Positions 5,959 through 8,714 of a DNA stretch of 8,714 bases are shown one piece after another. Each line of letters opens with the position of its first letter. Position 1 is the stretch's first letter. The notes beneath the pieces were generated by a model, which worked only from the letters and a program-made list of their open reading frames with translations, searched no databases and was not told the DNA's origin. This DNA is from Bacteroidota bacterium. GTDB lineage: Bacteria > Bacteroidota > Ignavibacteria > Ignavibacteriales > Ignavibacteriaceae. A program made the translations under genes and the position numbers. The stretch spans positions 1 through 8,714 of the forward strand of contig JAJYIL010000102.1 of the NCBI GenBank assembly GCA_021790055.1, given 5' to 3'.

Positions 5959-6552
5959 ATGAAAAATAAAAAGAAGAATGAAAAATTGCCTTTACCCCAG
6001 ATATTAAATTTAGATGACGATTTTTCCCTGATTAAAAGATTTATCGAAGGCGATGAATCTACTTTCAGAGTACTTGTACAACGGCACAAGGAAAAGGTTA
6101 GGAATATAATTTACCTTACCTTGAACAACCACGACCTGGTTGATGATATTGCCCAGGAAGTCTTTCTAACAGTTTATAAAAACCTGGGAAGCTTCCGGTT
6201 TGAATCGCAGTTTACAACGTGGCTTTACAGAATAACGGTTAATAAATGCAAAGATCATTTAAGGAAAATAAAGATCAGGCAGATATTCTCACCGATAAAA
6301 GAATCGGAAGAAGAGCTCGGCTATGAGGCGCCGCCCGAAAATTCAGACATTAAAGAAATTGTTCATAGCGCGATTGCAAAGCTGCCGGATAAGCTCCGGG
6401 TGCCGCTTCTTCTTAAAGATATTGAAGGATTAAGTTACCAGGAAATTTCGGAGTCTATACAATGCGAAATTGGAACAGTTAAATCGAGGATATTTAGAGC
6501 GAGAGAAGGTTTGAAAGAGCTTTTAAAGCCTTACAAACAGGAGCTATTATGA
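5959..6552 (+). CDS. ECF RNA polymerase sigma factor, RpoE-like
   Basis: 197-residue group 4 (ECF) sigma-70 family factor that directs RNA polymerase to stress promoters. Region 2 spans about 23-104, with DDIAQEVFLTVYKNL (62-76, core binding) and FTTWLYRITVNKCKDHLRK (85-103, -10 recognition). Region 3 is absent, as usual in ECF factors. Region 4 spans about 136-190, with LPDKLRVPLLLKDIEGLSYQ and a helix-turn-helix EISESIQCEIGTVKSRIFRA (162-181) for -35 recognition. The 20-residue Lys-rich N-terminal tail is a little longer than typical. Its stop overlaps the next gene start by four bases (ATGA), the usual arrangement of sigma and anti-sigma. It has no Shine-Dalgarno site, and the promoter-like element upstream suggests it drives its own transcription. 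Targets other than itself cannot be seen here. Confidence 0.96.
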   Translation: MKNKKKNEKLPLPQILNLDDDFSLIKRFIEGDESTFRVLVQRHKEKVRNIIYLTLNNHDLVDDIAQEVFLTVYKNLGSFRFESQFTTWLYRITVNKCKDHLRKIKIRQIFSPIKESEEELGYEAPPENSDIKEIVHSAIAKLPDKLRVPLLLKDIEGLSYQEISESIQCEIGTVKSRIFRAREGLKELLKPYKQELL

Positions 6553-8129
6553 TGAAAAGTTTCTACAATAAATATGAGCGTTTATCCGCATACATAGATA
6601 ACGAGCTTTCCGACGAAGAAGTCAAAAAGCTGCAGGATGAGTTAAAGTTCTCTAAAGAGCTTCAGGAAAAGCTTAATGAATTGAAACGCATAAAAATACT
6701 GACTGCCTCATCCCAAAAGCCGGTTGAGGAAAATCCTTTTTTTGAAACACGCCTTGCCGCCGCATTAAGAATTAAAACGCCGTGGCATAAGAAAATTAGA
6801 AGATATTCTCCGGTTATCGGTATAGTTGCGGCTTCATTTTTATTGATGGTTATACTGAAATACAACCCTCAGATAGTGGACAGGGTTGTTGAGCAGCAGA
6901 AATCCAACATAGCTGCCTTTTATAAAGAGAACTTGAAGCCTCTGTTGTTTACTGCAAACCTAAATAACGAAGACATTTTCAACTTTGCGCTTTACCATCA
7001 GCTGCCTCTTGACAAGCAGAAGAAGCAGTGCCTGCAGTTCGGCTCGGATAAAAACGGCAAGCAGTTCTTCGAAATAAAGAGCGGCGGCATAGCTGATAAT
7101 GAAAATAACCTGGAGAAGTTTGAAAGGGATCTTGAGCTTAACACTGATCAAAAAAGACAGATGGATTCGATTCTCTCTTCGTATAAGAAAGAGCTTGCTT
7201 CCCAGGTGCTGGTCAACGATAAGAATACGGTTGCTATAAATCCGAACATCTGGAATTATAACAAGGCTCTTACTGCCGATCTAATTTCATTTGCGGCTAA
7301 GGTAAGCAAGAGGAAGCTTCGGAATATATTCCCGCATGAATTTACCGGCGAATATAATGAAAGAGATTTGAATAGAATGGTTCATGCTGTTAAAGCTGTA
7401 AACACCAACAAGTATATTTTCCTTACACCGGACTCCATCTTTTCCGACAAGTATGTCTTCAACCAGGAAGAGTTTAATAGGGAAATGCAGCAATGGTCCG
7501 AAGCAATGCAGAAGAACATGCAGCAGTTCGAAAAGCAGTTTGGTAATTTTAACGTTCACTTTGGAAACAATCTTACCAAACTGAAAAAGGATTCTTCTTG
7601 GGAAAGAGACTTCAACGTAGTTATTGACAGCAATATGTGCCGTGTCCATATCCCCGAGGTCGTAGTTCCTAGAATAAATATACCGGATATGGATGCGCTT
7701 GATGGAAATATAGACAGCCTTACAACCCATCTGCGGGATTTCTATTTTAAGTTCCCTGCGCATCCCAAAGGCAAGAACTACAGCTATAAATATTTTTATA
7801 ACGATTCAACCAAGGGAATGAAGCTCAACTTTAGAGCATTCGAGTTTGATTCCTCTTTTACCGATAAAAACCATAAGCTTGATACTTTACTGCAAAAGAG
7901 GTTCGGTAATTTTAATTACGGCTTCAACCCGGATTCTTTAGCTTCTATATTCAGGTATTTTATGCATGACTCTACAAACAGTTCACGGGATAGTGACCTG
8001 CGCGAACAAATGCAGCAATTCAGAATGCAAATGCAGCAGTTCGAAAAAGAGATGGAGCAGATGCAGAAAGAGCTCCGCAAGTCTATGCCGCAAATACAGC
8101 CAGAGAAGAAAAAGCCTTTTGAGATTTAA
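6549..8129 (+). CDS. Putative membrane anti-sigma factor with large extracytoplasmic domain
   Basis: 526 residues. The cytoplasmic part (1-85) begins ERLSAYIDNELSDEEVKKLQDEL (10-32), the usual anti-sigma N-terminal helix pattern, but it lacks the His/Cys ligands of zinc anti-sigma domains; the only Cys are C161 and C364, outside it. One TM helix covers about 86-105. The outside region holds FERDLELNTDQKRQMDSILSSYKKEL (191-216), resembling the LTxxQ helix of Spy/CpxP-type periplasmic sensors, then Met/Gln-rich helices (EMQQWSEAMQKNMQQFEKQF, 312-331; LREQMQQFRMQMQQFEKEME, 484-503) and two FGNFN motifs (331-335, 452-456). It overlaps the sigma gene by four bases and has a second ATG at 6552, so it should be translationally coupled. 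By position and topology it would hold the sigma factor at the membrane until envelope stress. The anti-sigma role is inferred from context; much of the domain is unrecognised. Confidence 0.78.
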   Translation: MMKSFYNKYERLSAYIDNELSDEEVKKLQDELKFSKELQEKLNELKRIKILTASSQKPVEENPFFETRLAAALRIKTPWHKKIRRYSPVIGIVAASFLLMVILKYNPQIVDRVVEQQKSNIAAFYKENLKPLLFTANLNNEDIFNFALYHQLPLDKQKKQCLQFGSDKNGKQFFEIKSGGIADNENNLEKFERDLELNTDQKRQMDSILSSYKKELASQVLVNDKNTVAINPNIWNYNKALTADLISFAAKVSKRKLRNIFPHEFTGEYNERDLNRMVHAVKAVNTNKYIFLTPDSIFSDKYVFNQEEFNREMQQWSEAMQKNMQQFEKQFGNFNVHFGNNLTKLKKDSSWERDFNVVIDSNMCRVHIPEVVVPRINIPDMDALDGNIDSLTTHLRDFYFKFPAHPKGKNYSYKYFYNDSTKGMKLNFRAFEFDSSFTDKNHKLDTLLQKRFGNFNYGFNPDSLASIFRYFMHDSTNSSRDSDLREQMQQFRMQMQQFEKEMEQMQKELRKSMPQIQPEKKKPFEI

Positions 8130-8130
8130 T

Positions 8131-8211
8131 GGTAGGTGGTATACGGGTATATGGTATAAAATGCAGAACCATATACCATTATAACTTTATTATGCTTTTA
8201 TACCTCCTGCC
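8131..8211 (+). other. Structured element after the anti-sigma gene (nested hairpins)
   Basis: The element begins two bases after the stop codon. An outer helix pairs 8131-8143 with 8199-8211 (13 positions, one mismatch and one G-U). Inside, GGTATATGGT (8146-8155) and ACCATATACC (8168-8177) form a perfect 10-bp stem with 12-nt loop. A competing pair, GGTATAAAA (8153-8161) with TTTTATACC (8196-8204), excludes the inner stem. It may end or stabilise the sigma operon transcript, though no clean T-run follows, or it may be a dispersed intergenic repeat. The pairing is read from sequence; function is open. Confidence 0.5.
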
Positions 8212-8318
8212 TCGCTTTCGTCCATCCTAAAAATATTCCGCCTATCCCAACTATGCTTTACAAATACTAAATTTTGCCGTAATTTAACCGCCGAATGAAA
8301 AGATAAAAATGGTTTGAA

Positions 8319-8714
8319 TTGCATAGGCTGAATTTCTTGAAAATAAATGGCGTGGAATTAAAGTCAAACCTTAAATTCCAGACTTTCCTCGGATTGGCAG
8401 CAGTGCTTTTCCTGTTCAGAATATTTTTTTATTCTGCAGATTCACTTTTCTGGATTATTATAAATGAATTGCTTGTAGGCTTAACTTTCGTTTCGCTTTA
8501 TTTCTATTTGCTGGATTTAATCCATTCGAAAAACGTTGACCCTCTAGCACTTGTAATGAACGTGGGAATAATTGACGCTCTTATTTTTTTTCTGTTTACC
8601 TTTTCCAGCGTCATTCTCGGCGGATTGATCTCTAAGGCTGAAAGTTCGAATATCAACCACAGCCTGCTTTATAATTTAATTTCTTATGTCTTTTCGATGT
8701 TTATTTTGGCATCG
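8319..8714 (+). CDS. Multi-pass membrane protein, 3' end beyond window
   Basis: An open frame runs from after a TAA at 8304-8306 to the window end without a stop. There is no in-frame ATG near the front. Candidate starts are TTG 8319, TTG 8337 or GTG 8352, none with a strong ribosome site, so the 5' end is uncertain. The visible 121-132 residues show about four hydrophobic helices: FQTFLGLAAVLFLFRIFFY, LFWIIINELLVGLTFVSLYF, NVGIIDALIFFLFTFSSVIL, and a final LLYNLISYVFSMFILAS at the edge. Short polar links (LIHSKNVDPLA, KAESSNINHS) separate them. I do not recognise the family. An N-terminal membrane sensor module of a larger signalling protein, for example a SpoIIE-type phosphatase, is possible in this regulatory setting, but no catalytic part is visible to support it. 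Confidence 0.6.
   Translation, partial: MHRLNFLKINGVELKSNLKFQTFLGLAAVLFLFRIFFYSADSLFWIIINELLVGLTFVSLYFYLLDLIHSKNVDPLALVMNVGIIDALIFFLFTFSSVILGGLISKAESSNINHSLLYNLISYVFSMFILAS

Noticed and set aside
7287..7763. 158-codon open frame on the - strand inside the anti-sigma gene
   Set aside because: Antisense to a coupled sigma/anti-sigma operon and with no recognisable protein features; a shadow frame.
7966..8184. 72-codon + strand frame overlapping the end of the anti-sigma gene
   Set aside because: Its Lys/Ser/Cys-rich product arises from reading the Gln/Met-rich coding sequence in another frame; no start signal.
1..8714. CRISPR array, tRNA, rRNA or insertion sequence with transposase
   Set aside because: No regularly spaced repeats of CRISPR type, no tRNA or rRNA signatures, and no transposase-like frame were found on either strand.

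Overview
The window reads as chromosomal DNA from a low-to-moderate GC, diderm bacterium of the Bacteroidota/Chlorobiota/Ignavibacteriota (FCB) group, and Ignavibacteria-like is my best guess. The main support is the histidine kinase: its run from the second membrane helix through the phospho-acceptor box (WVGMAKETAHQFGTPISSL) is a form I associate with that group. A sigma-E-like ECF factor with a membrane-anchored anti-sigma partner, Shine-Dalgarno sites in only some genes, and AT-rich spacers fit this. It is an inference from family knowledge, not a database match.

Layout. Bases 3-1076 (+) hold aroB (3-dehydroquinate synthase), cut by the left edge by only a few residues. Bases 1077-1958 contain no convincing protein gene but are rich in structure: a MITE-like imperfect inverted repeat that includes the aroB stop codon, a set of ATTACTCC repeats, and two related units about 237 bp apart, each with a GCTTTAAAA box, a perfect hairpin and an identical 25-nt box. 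nadA (quinolinate synthase) follows on the + strand. Its stop codon overlaps that of a convergent orphan sensor histidine kinase, which lies one base downstream of purA (adenylosuccinate synthetase) on the - strand. A Rho-independent terminator separates purA from a stand-alone STAS anti-anti-sigma-type gene (-). Divergent from that is an ECF sigma factor overlapping by 4 nt (ATGA) a large membrane-anchored putative anti-sigma factor. After a structured spacer, an unfinished multi-pass membrane protein runs off the right edge.

How the parts relate. aroB, nadA and purA are housekeeping enzymes of the shikimate, NAD and purine pathways, and their proximity does not suggest one shared pathway. 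The right half is regulatory. The sigma gene has a close match to a sigma-E-type promoter (GGAAC, 17 nt, GTCTAA) whose expected transcription start falls on the start codon, suggesting autoregulated, leaderless expression. The anti-sigma candidate combines a short cytoplasmic region without zinc ligands, one membrane helix and about 420 extracytoplasmic residues, including a Spy-like LNTDQ segment and Met/Gln-rich helices, which would suit envelope-stress sensing. The less explained material is the paired hairpin units upstream of nadA and the promoter arrangement between the STAS and sigma genes.
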